A stretch of 64,000 bases of DNA from positions 117,526,430 to 117,590,429 of the forward strand of contig OY720634.1 in the NCBI GenBank assembly GCA_963169105.1. The letters are read 5' to 3'. This DNA comes from Ceriagrion tenellum (Eukaryota > Arthropoda > Insecta > Odonata > Coenagrionidae). Position numbers and translations under genes: made by a program. Positions 36,660-49,234 of this stretch are shown here, piece by piece; position 1 is the stretch's first letter, and every line of letters starts with the position of its first letter. The notes under the pieces are model-generated. The model saw nothing but the letters and a program-made list of their open reading frames with translations. It made no database searches and had not been told where the DNA came from.

Positions 36660-37190
36660 CGTCGGTTCCCTGAAAGATGGGGCACTTTGGGAGACGTCCG
36701 AGGCACCGTTTAAACGCACGATCGACGAAAACTCGGTCGAGGAAATTACCGCCGACAGAATGCATTCGTGTGTGCTCCGTAGGTACGTCATCGACATCCC
36801 TCGTCCTGCCCAATAGCACCGCGCTATCCATCATTTCATGTAATGGGTATGGCCTCCTATTTTCCCCTCCGTCGATTACGCCCGTAATAGTGTAAAAATA
36901 CACGTCTCACGTTTTGGTTCGAGGGTTTTTGCCGTGAAGAAGAAGGCGCGACCCCACCAAGAACAGAGCTGTATCCCCGTTTTGGTCACGAGAACTCCCG
37001 TCGCTCGACCCTGAAGTTTTGGGCCCTGGTGGCCCTGGTGTTCGATCGTGCCACGGGGGGAACGCCTTCCGCTGCTCTTTTGGCTCCCTCGCGGTGACGC
37101 CAGCGCCGTCGCCGTCTTCGGCGGGAAATTAATGAGAAGCATTCGGAACTCGATGTGGCGGATATAGAGTTTTTTTCCATGGTCATACCC
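36660..37190. promoter_or_regulatory. CpG-rich island, candidate promoter or 5' exon
   Basis: A compact GC/CpG-rich block with a tandem GCCCTGGTG pair at about 37022-37040. Minus-strand frames of 136 codons (36493-36903) and 88 codons (36876-37142) are the longest here but show no recognisable domain. No gene structure is demonstrated. Confidence 0.3.
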
Positions 37191-37199
37191 AAGTGCGGA

Positions 37200-39565
37200 G
37201 TGCTTGCGTGCGTGTTATGCGTAAACTTTCTGTGGGTCGGTTTCTCGTAAAATTTTTAAAATCTTCCCTTTGCATAGCCTTTTGGTGCCCATGAATGAGA
37301 AATAAATTCATTATGAGATAGTTATTCTAAGCCCGCCGCCATTTTTTTCAACTAATCATATCTCAAAATTACCGAACACGGAGGTGAGATTCTTTGTTTA
37401 AACGACTCGTACTTCTTACATAATGACGCATATCACGGACCAAAGCTACAGAAAAATGTATTTCGACGATTTATGTGATTCTTCTCGCGATGAAGTGGAT
37501 ACGATACGATAGAAGTTGAAAAATCATCAAAATCACAGAGTAAAAAAGGTCCATTATGAGTGACATCGATCAAGCAAAATTCAAGGGACAATTTTGCATT
37601 AGTTCAATATTATGTTTATTATGTCCTTGATACTTTGAGCTCACCTCGAGTAAGAAAATATTTAAATTAACCTGGAGTTATCCTTAGAATATTAGATCTA
37701 TGATTATACTTCAAGGCCATATATGTTCTAATTTTTATTTTTTAATGGCTTGAATTAATTCTATGTTCTCGACTGGTTAGGTCTATGCGTTAAATTTTCA
37801 TATTATACGGCTTAAAAGAGAAGGTTATCTTGAACTATCTAAAACTAGAAGGTGGACACTGGATGGTTTTAAATATGGTTAAAAATTACCTGCATGCAAA
37901 TGAGCAACGTTACAAAAATTCACACGCCACTACTAAAGATAAAGAGATAAGTATTTCATGAGGAACTAAAAAATACATGCTTATTTGCCGTTAAGACTCT
38001 TGTAAGTACTATAAATTTTTGAATGCAAATATCGTGACGTTTTTTTACTGATACTCGATAGTTTTTGTGCTTAAAATAATAGCAATTATTATGGCCCTTA
38101 ACACTTGACTAAAACGCTCTCCGCTTATTCTAACTCATCAATTTACATTATCAAAAGGCTCACCTTTAAAGGAAAAAGTATTAATATAGGTTCATAAAAA
38201 TTTCTACTTACGCCAGAAGCATAAGTGCTAATACTTTGGCAGGATTTTTACTGCGGTTATACATATTTATGCACACATTAGAAATTTTGATATAAAATAA
38301 AAAACAAAAAAAGCTCTATAATCTAGTAGGAAATCCGCCGATCAATTAGCAAAATAGCCCCAAGTTAAATGATTTGAGCCCGAAGGGAATTTCAACGCCT
38401 GCTGTAAATGAGTAGCCACGAAAAATAGGAAAGTTGCATTGAAATCTCCATTTAAGGAAAAACTAGGCTCTTCGGTATGGGAGAATTTGCTGCCTTTGAC
38501 TCACTAAATTAAACTGTGTTTCTACGAGATTTAATCAAGCGTTCTGTAATTGCTGTCTCTTAAAAACTCATAAATTGTTTTGAAAAATCAATAAAGTCAC
38601 TTAAGGGTTGGTTTGATTGTGGGTGTGAGATCAGCAAACTATCACCTAGCCTCAGCGGCGTATGAAATTCAAAAATCAGCGTAGATTGGTAATCATTTTC
38701 TTTCCCGTTGTTGCCAGTGGTTTTCTAGACAGACCTGAAAATTAAAAAAATACTTGTCATTGTTTTTAATGTTGACTTCATTCAAAACAACGTTTCCCAA
38801 TAATTTCTAATTGTTATGATTTTGAATGTCTCCAGTTACATGTAAATGTTTTTGTTGTTGCGACGGTGTATACGGCCGTGAATTGGCTATTGATATTCTG
38901 GATGTTGCGGATGCAAATTTAAAGTTAATCCCTAAGGATTTACTCTCTTAAACGTAGATTCAAATGCATTAAACATTTCTTAGGCCCGTTAAAAATAGTT
39001 AAGCTTCCCAATTTCAATACGCCGAAAACACTGAGTTGCAACGGTTTTTTAAGCCAGAAGACAGTATCTTATCTCATATGTTGGCGCGATTGCAGTAATT
39101 TTATTGACAACTGAACGCCTCTGTGAATTTCACACATGCATCACAGAGAAATAATTTTACAAACTATCAAGCTGATGGCTTCAAGAAAACTGGACTGCGG
39201 TTGGAACAGTTAATTTCCGGAACAGGACGAATTAATCGAGTGTTGCCAAAATAAAAATTGTAAAGGCAACCTCATAAAGAGTAAATATCTAATGCAATCT
39301 ATGCGCATTTAAACAAACTAAAGAAATTCAATGATTTAAGTGATGCAGTATGGTGTTTACTGTCATGTGATTTCAAAGTTAGAGCCAATACGGTAAGATG
39401 CCTCATGAAGTGTTTCATTACCTTAACTTGACATTTTAAGCGTTACCACTGATTGTCAGAGATATTTATTTTTCAACCAAAAATTTCTGTCACGATAGTA
39501 GAAACTAGTAAAAAACATTCAAGAGTGCAACACCCCAGTTATATTCAACTCAACCTTATGAAAAC
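37200..39565. other. Unassigned AT-rich DNA
   Basis: No gene or repeat recognised. Confidence 0.5.
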
Positions 39566-39570
39566 TCTCA

Positions 39571-39624
39571 CAGCAAGACATTTAATTTCAGCAAGACAAT
39601 TAATAACAGCAAGAATAATTATTT
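39571..39624 (+). repeat. 18-bp minisatellite, three units
   Basis: CAGCAAGA starts at 39571, 39589 and 39607, exactly 18 bp apart, each followed by an AT-rich 10-mer. Because 18 is a multiple of three, the surrounding 60-codon frame shows an AR-x-LI/II-type six-residue repeat. There is no other sign that it is coding. Confidence 0.8.
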
Positions 39625-40375
39625 CAACACATTAAAGTACCGGAAAACCGTACCAGTTGGTACCGCGGAATCATAGTACTGACGTTATCCATTATATCAG
39701 GACCCAAAGCTACTGTCTACAATAAGGCAAATGTGGTTATGCATTAAGTTATTTACATATTTATGAGGACTTTCATTGAGAATATTAGTTATAAGCACGT
39801 ATAAATCGCCGAAGGAAAATGCGTAGACGCATAACAATGAAGATATAAGAAAGAAAATGAAGCGATTAGTTAAACACGCCGCACTTATAACCCTGAGATG
39901 ACGAATTTGAACCTCGACCTTGGTGACTAATGCCTGTATTAAGCATGAATGAGTGCCAATACAAAGGAAATATTTTAGCTATAATCCTTTCCGGATAACA
40001 TATACTTCCCGCGGAAACGGCTACAGTATTGGCCTGTCTGAAATTTCTCTCAATTTTCTGCCATTTCCTCAGCTTTTGGCGAAATCCAAGGATGCATTCA
40101 AGGACTCTAATTTTGGCCCCTTTTCCTTTGCCTTACGTTCTTCGTCGTAAAAAAAATTACCATGTATTACCAATCGTTTAAGCAAATGCCCTCATATGTT
40201 AAGGTACCATGCCTTTCTTCAGGGCCGTCATCAACTATAGTCAAAGGTGGAGTTAACAAAATTAATGACAAATTCATCACACTTCAGCAGTCATCTCACT
40301 TGTGGAATTTTTCGATGTTTATCCCCTCAAAAAAATTCCACATTAGAAATTTTTAACAGAGAGGGAAAGGATCAC

Positions 40376-40430
40376 TAAAGTATTTCACACAAAGCACTTT
40401 CAAGCAATTTCACACTTAAGTATTTCACGG
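40376..40430 (+). repeat. Degenerate about 14-bp tandem repeat (TATTTCAC)
   Basis: AAGTATTTCACAC, AAGCACTTTCAAG, CAATTTCACACTT and AAGTATTTCACGG follow one another with period about 14 bp. Confidence 0.6.
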
Positions 40431-40434
40431 TATG

Positions 40435-41130
40435 CCTCTCTTTTTGCCGTCATCACTGCAGCAAACACGCGCCTATGACTTATTAGAAGTTTTTGTTAGT
40501 TGGATATCTCCAACGGGAATACTTTTTTAAGACCTTTTCAAAAAGGTTGAAGGGCTCAAAATTATCAGGTTAATAGTCAATTTACTATCCTAATAAATGA
40601 ATACACATTACGGAAAATAGTTTCTCTATACATTATCATAGCTCACATATCTGAAAACGGATCTTTATTGACACATTTATTTCCACAACTCGACAATTTG
40701 ATCACCCATTATCAAGGTAATTTGGAGCCACAAAACGTTTAGCTTCCCTGAAAATGTAAGTTTCGCTTAACCAGTGGATGTACCACATGTACTATATGCT
40801 CAATGCAATTCCAGCCGTCAGTTAAGACCTTAAACTTTGAAATATTAATTTGGCAGTTTCATGCAAAATAAGTGTAATATTTAAGGCGCTTGTATCGCTA
40901 AATAAATTCCTTAGATCAAAACATTTTTTGTATGCGCAAACAAATTATGTATGATCCAAATTATACATCTTATAGAGCATTTTTACAACATTTATGGTCA
41001 TTGGGATTTAATAAACGGGAATTTTTTGTGTACTTTAATTAGAACCCCATAGACATAATATATTAGCCTAATTAATTTTACAGCTTTCACCATTGATGAG
41101 TTTATTGCCGTTTCTGATCATTATATATAC
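40435..41130. other. Unassigned AT-rich DNA
   Basis: No gene or repeat recognised. Confidence 0.5.
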
Positions 41131-41194
41131 TTCTTTCACTTAAAATATCTTCCATCACAATATTCACACGTCAAGTTGCTTCTGATTAAACTGC

Positions 41195-41488
41195 TTAAGT
41201 TTGACAGAACACTGGACACGCGAAGTTCTTCCAGTGATTTGAGCCTACACTGCCCAAAGTCCTGAATACCAGCGCGTTTTCCGAGTGATGAAGATGAGTC
41301 GCTATCGAGCGCCGTGCGCATTGGATTAATGCATCAATTCCAAAAACCCGGTTGGCATGTATCGCCGAATTTATCGTCCCGCAAGGCTGTGTTTGCAAAC
41401 CTATTTCAAGCAGCGGAGCTCCGAGGTCTTCATCCCACAAGACACAATTTATCGCCTCCCCAGTAAGCGGCTGATGGTCAACGTACAA
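41195..41488 (-). other. Unidentified GC-richer open segment
   Basis: This stretch is less AT-rich than its surroundings and open for 97 codons on the minus strand. The product begins MYVDHQPLTGEAINCVLWDE and continues with a balanced composition, HANRVFGIDALIQCARRSI in its middle. No family is recognised and no clear splice sites frame it. It may be a transposon gene fragment or an exon-like relic. Confidence 0.2.
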
Positions 41489-41489
41489 T

Positions 41490-42875
41490 GCGAAGGCAGG
41501 AGATACAGTTGAGCTCGTTTCGAACGTTCCTTTACATGCTACGTTCTAGCACATAATTACATTAAAAAGACAAAATAATATTTTTCCCATGTCTACACCC
41601 ATTTTTGCCTTTTTGCAGCATTTTATGTCAAATCGCGAAATAAGTATCTTAAAAAAGTAGAATATTTTTATCCAAATCAAACAGAACACGCCTTTTTTCT
41701 GTAAGTAGACATAATATTGATAAAATGACATCATAATAATTTTATGGTGAAAACATCTTGTTGAGAAGAAAAAATCTTTGAATATCTGTTAGCGCATTCC
41801 TCGGATGCTTATCACAGTTGATAACGCCATGAAACATTTTTGTCACATGGGCATGCATTCAATTGAGCATTCTTTTTATAGATTTTCAATTCTGGATAAA
41901 GGGAGAGGTTAACTAAGAATATATTAGTGTTTCATACATCCTATATCGATGAAAGAGACTGAAAACCCATCAAACCTCAACATTCATGTATTAAATGCCT
42001 CAAAAAAAATTGAAAGTCGCCACAGTCAACAATTTAAGAAACTTTAAGGCAATAATATGCATATTCAGAAGCTGTACAGCATAAGAAATTTCACGTTTTG
42101 GATCCTGAAGGTTAAAATTTTATACTTAGGATAATGTCGGTTTACAAAGGTTATGTATAAACAAAATTTACAATTTGATCCCAGGTCACAATTAGAACCA
42201 ACTGTGGACCGTAAGTATAATTTTTCAACAACGTGGAATGGCGAAGAATAGCGAAAAAAACAAACAAAATAATGCAAATTCGAAAAAAGCCACTAAGTTT
42301 CCCAACTGAATTCTAATCGAAGCTTTTAAGTTCCGCATTTTCGTCACGCCTTCTTCGTAATCTTTAATGCTCCACGTAGTTACCGTGACTTCAATTATCG
42401 TGTCGTGTGTTGTCGCCATCTGTCTTTGGCTAAAGCGAATCACCTCGCGACTCATTATTCCTCAAATTACTGAGTGCATCGAAGGTTATCACTCATCCAT
42501 TCATGATGTTGAATCTGAAATTTAAATAACTGCTTTTATATATCTACCTAACTGAATTAAGCGGTGCATAATTATTTTTTTAAATCTAAAGACTTCAAGA
42601 AGTTGTGGTTATTTTTCCGTTCTTTATGAGAGTTATTCACACGATGTCTCCCAGTATACGGTACATTGACAGAGGGTGTAGCAAAAATAAATCTGCCTCT
42701 AACGACAAAATGGATTCTGCACTCTCACCATGGGATTTTCAACCATATACACTTCCATTTCTATTTAAAATCTCATATGTGGCCAGCGCGACGCATGTAT
42801 CATTTGTTCCATTTCTTTTTCACATCAACTTATTTCTAGGGAAGTCAAATATTTAATGATATGATAAATAATTTA
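41490..42875. other. Unassigned AT-rich DNA
   Basis: No gene or repeat recognised. Confidence 0.5.
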
Positions 42876-42890
42876 GTTTTTCACAAAATA

Positions 42891-42957
42891 TTTATTACGT
42901 TCTTACGACCCGGGTTTCATCGCTGCGCGACATCATCAGGTACAGATATAATAAAAC
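42891..42957 (-). ncRNA. Hammerhead ribozyme motif, near-complete (Penelope type)
   Basis: Minus-strand order: CTGATGA (plus 42933-42939), one U, stem II GUCGC/GCGAU with triloop GCA, GAAA (plus 42915-42918), self-complementary stem III ACCCGGGU, then C, with predicted cleavage between plus 42907 and 42906. Stem I is also present: UAC/GUA next to the core, a bulged G, UCU/AGA, an internal loop, then UUUAUUA/UAAUAAA. All invariant core bases are intact. Two caveats: an extra U follows CTGATGA, and stem III has no loop, so efficient cleavage in cis is unlikely and a dimer is plausible. Confidence 0.68.
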
Positions 42958-42985
42958 ACATTGCATAAATTGCCATATATGAGAT

Positions 42986-43052
42986 CAAAATATGCCTGTA
43001 ACTGATTATGTCGCGCAGCGATGAAACTTGGGTCGTAAGAATGTAATAAATC
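42986..43052 (+). ncRNA. Hammerhead motif, inactivated partner
   Basis: Inverted copy of the 42.9 kb motif on the plus strand. The core box reads CTGATTA (42992-42998), so the catalytic G8 is replaced. Stem III is degraded (ACTTGGGT), and the base next to the core that should start stem I is changed. Stem II and GAAAC are intact. Confidence 0.6.
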
Positions 43053-43064
43053 TTTTGTGGAAGA

Positions 43065-44035
43065 ATAAGGAATTCATCATTTTATTATGAAGGAATTCCA
43101 TCAAACCACTTCCAATACCATTAATTCAAATACTTACTTTTAAAAATAGATAATTAATCTAAATTATAATGTAGGAACAATTGACCAATTTTAATGCACT
43201 ACTATATTAATTTATATGATCCAAATTGAAAGAGCAGACAGTTGGAACTTCCCCAAGTTTAATTAGCAGGGTCTTTTATCTTTAATAACCTTTCTATGGC
43301 CTGGAAATATAAAATGAAGAATGTTTTCTCCCACTCTCCTTTGATAAGACAAATTGATGCCATAAAAAAGCAAATGATCCTGATTTCTCTTAGAGGTGTT
43401 ACTTCTATACAGGACGTAGGTTGGAATAGTTTTATTTTCAGACACTCTTCCGTTTCCTGGGAGTTCGATTCTTCCCCAGTTCCACTCTCCCTCCAGTAGA
43501 GAGAAGGAAATCTAAAACACTATACTCTCCTTTTTTCTCCTTGCGCCTCAGAAAGTTATAAAAGTACCATTCCAGCCTTCAAAACAAAAAATTGATCAGG
43601 GGAATTCTATAAACACCCTTTGTGGGCTTAAAATAACCCGAAGTAGGCATATTCGTTCATTGTGGTTCACATTTGATTCAGAGACGATAAGAGGGAAAGG
43701 TGGATTACAACAGGGAAAGGGCTGACGCTGCTCGAAAAAATTTAAAAAAATCTCCTATGGGAAACCCAACCGTGCCCTTTAATTTGACCTCCCGAAAACC
43801 TCTATATAAGATTATTTGATATCAGCAAAAGTATATGAAGCACCATTTTTTATTTCATTCCGGTAAATATATTGAAGTACATTAACCCGTTCTCCAATTC
43901 ATTTTCATTCTATTACGATGAATTGGGTGAAACACTCTCAAGTGAGTCAAGTTTCTTTCTATTATTATTGTATTAATAATTTATATTTATAAATATTCCT
44001 TAATTATCCTCAAAAACAGCTTCTTTTAGGTCTAG
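43065..44035. other. Unassigned AT-rich DNA
   Basis: No gene or repeat recognised. Confidence 0.5.
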
Positions 44036-44039
44036 ATAA

Positions 44040-44195
44040 AAACGGATACCAGAACGTGCCACGGTATCGCCTTCACAAAACCACCGGCAAGTGCACTTAA
44101 GGATGGAATTCCTCAGAGAAAAAAACTCATTCGCCTTGACTGGGATTCCAACTCGAAATCCTCGGTGTCATGCCCCGTGTTTTAGCGATGAAACA
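44040..44195 (-). mobile_element. tRNA-derived SINE, family 3, inverted copy
   Basis: On the minus strand a B-box-like GAGTTGGAATCCC is followed by AGTCAAGGCGAATGAG and the family body TTTTTTCTCTGAGGAATTCC. It faces the plus-strand copy at 44205 head-to-head, with heads about 50 bp apart. Confidence 0.6.
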
Positions 44196-44204
44196 ATAGG
44201 AAAA

Positions 44205-44330
44205 TGACAAATCAGTGGCCTAATTGGTGAAAGAAATCAGCTGGCTATCAAATAATCTTTGTTCGAATCCCGGTTGATCGCATAATTTTTACTCTGAGGA
44301 ATATCGCACTTGAAAAAAGTTGTGACATAA
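44205..44330 (+). mobile_element. tRNA-derived SINE, family 3
   Basis: A-box-like TGGCCTAATTGGTG (about 44217) and a canonical B-box GTTCGAATCCC (about 44272) are followed by CGGTTGATCGCATAA and TTTTTACTCTGAGGAATATC. It forms an inverted pair with the preceding copy. Confidence 0.7.
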
Positions 44331-44334
44331 AATG

Positions 44335-47300
44335 TATAGCCTGTTAAGACAGAGAAACACTTAAGGGTTCTTACTCTGAATATTCCGCTCGGTCATAAAA
44401 CCATGCTTCGTAAATCATAACTATTTCTCCCTGGATTCCTACGGTCAGAAGTACAAAGATTATCAAGAATGCAAAATTAATTAGCGATAAATAAAACATA
44501 ATTTTGTGACCATCCATTTTCTAGATGGCAGAATATGTTTTCTACTAGTTTTATGAATTATAGAGACTGAAATAGAGACAGCGATTGAATGCCAGTCCCT
44601 TGGGGCCGGGTTCAAATCTTTTCGTAAACCTCTCATCGGAAATCATCCAAAATTATTTTCTGGGCCCCAAAATCTGCTTAAGTATTCAAATGTGGCAACA
44701 ATTAAAGAACCGTCTTCAGAAACTGAACGCATTTTTCCGTAAATTTCTCCACATGGCTGAGGATAAAAGTAAAATGAGATAAATGTAAATGTTGAAACTA
44801 AGTCTTAAAACTCACCTGCCTCAAAAGTTGAAAAAAGAAGTTTTTGCAAAAATTCACTACTCAATTGAAATCCACAGCCAATTAGATAAATAATAGACTA
44901 TATTTAATTATTCCATATGTTTTAAAGACCACGGAATAATCTTGCCTTTGGATACGCGCTTAATAAAAAGCAATCAATATCTTGATTAGAATATTGTAAT
45001 TATTAACCATCAGTGATAAAAAACACTTCAGATAAATAGTATCTCGAGAAATACGTAAAGAAAGTTTTAAATGCTGCTTGAAATCAAAATTCAAGTATCC
45101 CATTAGCAAAGATTGTAACTACAGCTACTATATATTGGGCGTAAAATTGCATTCTTTCCTTAATTGAAGTCAAGCAAATGTATTTTACGAGAGAGTCTTG
45201 ATTAAATGGAGGATTACATATACCCATATAGTTAACCGAAACACGCTACATCAGCTTTATTATCGGTAGATAATTCATAGATCTTCTCGTGCACAAATTA
45301 AAACATTGTTTGGATACAATGCACTCCTTTTATCATTTTCAAAAACGTTACATGCAGACGATAGATCAATGGTGACAAAGCGTGAATACTCCGAACATGT
45401 TACGGTAAATATTCTTCTTCTCTTGTGCAACATTTTACTTTTTTTAATATATAAAGTTCGGAGTAAACCACCATCAATCAAGACGAAATTTGCCTAAATT
45501 CATAGGAGACACCTGTCATTTCATGAGCAATGTATTTTGGAAGGCACAAAATTCCTAATTAAGTAAGTTATGATAAATTGATAATTATGCTTTAATATGG
45601 AAAAATAGAAAATTTTCCTAGAGTAGAAACTGTTTTTACAATATTCAAATATCCTATTCAGACATGATTCTATTTTCTAAGCATCGCACGAATGCCAAAA
45701 GCCTAATAATCCGATTTTCCTACGGTGTTGTCCGTATTCCCGAAAGGGATACTCCAAATCAACCTAATGTTACCTTCTATCTGCTTTCTTTTATAATCTT
45801 CTATCCAGCTAAATTCAAGGCCCCCATTTAAGAAGCATACTTTAATTAGAAAATCTCCTGAATAACGACATGTTTTACTTTAATATATAGAAATACACAT
45901 GCTATTTGCCTATAGTCATATTTTATACTGCGCAAAGTCGCAAGCTTCGTAATTTGCAATTCATGGGCAATTATGTTCTAGTAAGTAAAAAGTATAAAAT
46001 TTCCAAGAGTTAATGCCATTTTTACGATTACAAATTCTTCCATTTAGATTAGAGCGACTTAAAGTTCTCAATTGAGTCATTATGGGCTTTTATTTCCCCT
46101 CTACGTTTGTAAGAGCCTCGGCTTCAGCTATACTGTCGGTCGTCAAGGGAACGGTTCGCTAAACACGCGCAATTTTGTGCGTTTTCACGAATGTTATTTC
46201 CCAAATTTAACGTATTTTTTGGAAAGATAAATTTTCCTAAAAGAATGAAAATGTTTATTACATGTCCAATCGTTTTGCGTTCACGATGACTTTGCACGAC
46301 AAGTATTTATAATTTGTATGCAAAAGAAAAAGGACTGCAAGGGAATAAAATACGAATTATGTGTATTTCCTTACGAATTTAGAATTTGTGGACAGACAGA
46401 CACAGAAACTTTGCTTTTTAAATTAATACATTTTACACAGGATATAATGTATCATTTTTGGGAACCAAGTCATTTGCTGAAAATCATACCTTTATAAGCC
46501 GTAATATCCTAATCATGCCACTGATCGAATAACCCGAGAGCTGAAGATTAGGGACTGAGCTGATACAGCAGAGTATTTGATGGGAGATTGTATTCCAGCC
46601 TGTAAAACTAACCCACTTTTCAACATCATATTGACCAAAGATAACTTAGAACGAGTTTGATATCAGCAGTTCGATATGTTCCCATCGATTGGAGTAAAAC
46701 AGTGAAGCTTACTCGATTATCGGTCCATTGCAGCGTGTGCCAAACAGCATCAATCACTAATGTTATTCACTGGAGCGATAAAGAGTGGTCACAATCTTGG
46801 TTTGCGTAAGGTCAGTCACCTGCTTTACCGTCGCAAGCCTTTTTAAATGGCTCGCTGTTTTATCGCGTCAATGATTGAGTGTCCATGGTTTATGTGAGGG
46901 ATTAAATGCCTAGGGGTAGAAATATTCGAATTTATTGGCAACGACACGAAGGTGACAGAAAGTCGAGGTCCACAACTGTGGCCAGTTATCGAGGGGAAAT
47001 TAATTATTATGCACGTTTACGCCAGCACATTCGAAATCACTTTCTTTCCTTTAAAAGTGGAATATTTTAATTTGAACCTTGTCCTCTCACAGATTTTTTT
47101 GTTTTTAAGCCTAAAAAGCTCACGCCTCATTTTTGTAAATTTCTAACTTTGTTTTAAATATGTTGAGCCAATGCTAAGGTCCAATTTATTGAATCATTTA
47201 ATTAAAACTGAGAATACGTTTTGACATATTTAAAATAACTTTTTATACATGACAGGACAAAATTTAATTTATAAAGATTTGCCCAAAAAACTTTTTTGCT

Positions 47301-49230
47301 TCAGCCCAAAATTCTTGTTGCAAATTATATAGCTTCATGGCCTTTGCATTTATCAAATATTGGTTCATATGCTATAAATTATAACACTTGTAAATGGAAC
47401 CTTTCCGTTTTTGATAATAATATTTCTTTTCATCTAGGTGATGAAATAAATAATTTTCCAAGCAATTTCAAAGCAATATTCACCCAATCAGCATTCAATT
47501 TTGCCAAGCACTCCCAATGAAATCTTGTTAAAATCTTCTAAAGGCCGTTCGGTAATGAAATGCTTATAGCATGCATTACGCAATGGTAAACCTACGAAAG
47601 ACAGTTTGAGATCTTTTATTTTTTGCGTTAAATGCACAGCAGTTAGCTTCTTATTTTTTCTCAATTTTTTCAATGCCCGCTACTACTGAATTATTCCACA
47701 TTGACACCCACTCAAGAAATTAATGTTGAATTTTTTTGACTAAAAATGTTAGCCTCAACTGAGGTTTATCCAGTCATTCTTATACGCGTTTATTCCTGAA
47801 ATTGAATTCTCATTCTTTCCATGAGTGTTTTTAGACGCGGAATATTTTTTAAACAAATAATGTAAATGCCTCAAAATTCGCGTCATTGTAACCCTTGATA
47901 TTCTAATTACCACGCTTCAAATTAAAACCTAACATTTTGACCGTAGGTGGCTTAATAAGATTTCTGAAATAAAAATGATGATTGTTTACATGTTTTGAAT
48001 TCTTTTGCGGGAACATTTTGAGGTCTGCGTACGTAATCCAGGTTCCATTATAAAGTTCACAATTTTTTTCCTCTTTCACTTAAATACGACATTGAATAAA
48101 TATACTATTGATATTCAAATACTTACGCTCAATGTTGCGACATGGAATTCTTGGACAAAAAATATATAATCTTATTCTTATATTATTAAAAAATTTTATC
48201 ATTACTACTGTGGCACTCAAAGTGTTATAGTCACGGAATGTAACAATGCCTTATTTTCATTCAATAAGTAATGGTTAAGTCATGACGCCAAATTACTTTC
48301 CTAAAAGGTTTATGCATATTTTTTGTATTTGTTTGGGAGAGAATATCTTGGGAAAAATTTAACCGTCTGGTCATGCTAAACCAGTCCACACTTATAAATT
48401 AGTAACGGAGTAGCATTAATGTACTTGCTACCGAAGACAAATGTAGTAAATACATGTATCGAAGTCAACACTAATATATACTATTATTGGGATCGAAATT
48501 TTCAATTAATTTGATTGGAAATATTTTGAGAAAAACAATGAAGATCTATAAAGAATCTATTTATGTCCTATGGTCGTTTATGCCTAGGGGTAACCATATC
48601 AACCTTAAAAAAATTGGAAACATGGTACATTTTCATGGCAATCATTGACACAATGAGAGTCTCTGAAAAATGCCTATGGCTGTATTGGTAGTCGCTACAC
48701 AAAAACATTCCTAATACATGGGCAAGTTTTCTTTTGGATTCTGGACTGTTAGGGATAAAGAGACTCGTGTCCTTGAGCTATTTCCTTTTCGAGACACAAT
48801 TTTTGGATCTTGCGGGAAAACACGGAGCGCGATATTGATTGCAGATTCCGAAGCAGATATTATAAGGTCGTGCTGCAAGCTCATATTTGGAAGGCTCAAT
48901 CTTTGTCTTTCCGTCCTAGAAAGGATTTGGTCACCTATTCCCTCTACATCGATTATGCAGACGCTGGGCTACGTGACCACCTTCCCTTATGCCCACAAAA
49001 TTTGGGTGAAGGAGGGTGTATGATAGCTGCTCTAATTTTGCTTAATAGTACTTTTCGATCAGCTAAATATAACAGAATTAGTGTGAAATGGTTGCTTTCA
49101 ATTGACGTTATCGCGGGAAAATTAACTTTTCCGTAATTTCGACATTTTTTAAAATTATAATAATAATTTTATTACAAAGTTTACAAGTTTTACAAAAGTA
49201 ATAACAAATATATAAGGAATAAGACGGTTT
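44335..49230. other. Unassigned AT-rich DNA
   Basis: No protein family, RNA or strong repeat recognised over about 4.9 kb. Frames at 48718-49023 and 48810-49136 are about 100 codons long but overlap each other and have no recognisable motif. Confidence 0.5.
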
Positions 49231-49234
49231 GGTC

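Larger units (their letters stand above)
42878..43063. mobile_element. Foldback element with inverted hammerhead arms
   Basis: The left arm (42878-42945) and right arm (42986-43063) are inverted copies over about 70 nt, separated by about 40 bp of unrelated AT-rich DNA. Each arm read inside-out gives CTGTA, a CTGATGA-type box, TGTCGCGCAGCGATGAAAC, a GGGTCGTAAGAA block, GTAATAAAT, then TTTTGTG. Both arms carry the hammerhead layout, pointing outward. The arrangement resembles terminal repeats of Penelope-like elements joined in inverted orientation, or a MITE-like derivative of them. No coding sequence. Confidence 0.78.

Noticed and set aside
39840..39920. tRNA-derived SINE (GAATTTGAACCTCG as B-box)
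   Set aside because: Only a weak B-box-like word, with no A-box and no body match to the three families.
48718..49136. Overlapping 101- and 108-codon frames as LINE endonuclease
   Set aside because: No conserved endonuclease residues could be placed in order; similarity was impressionistic.
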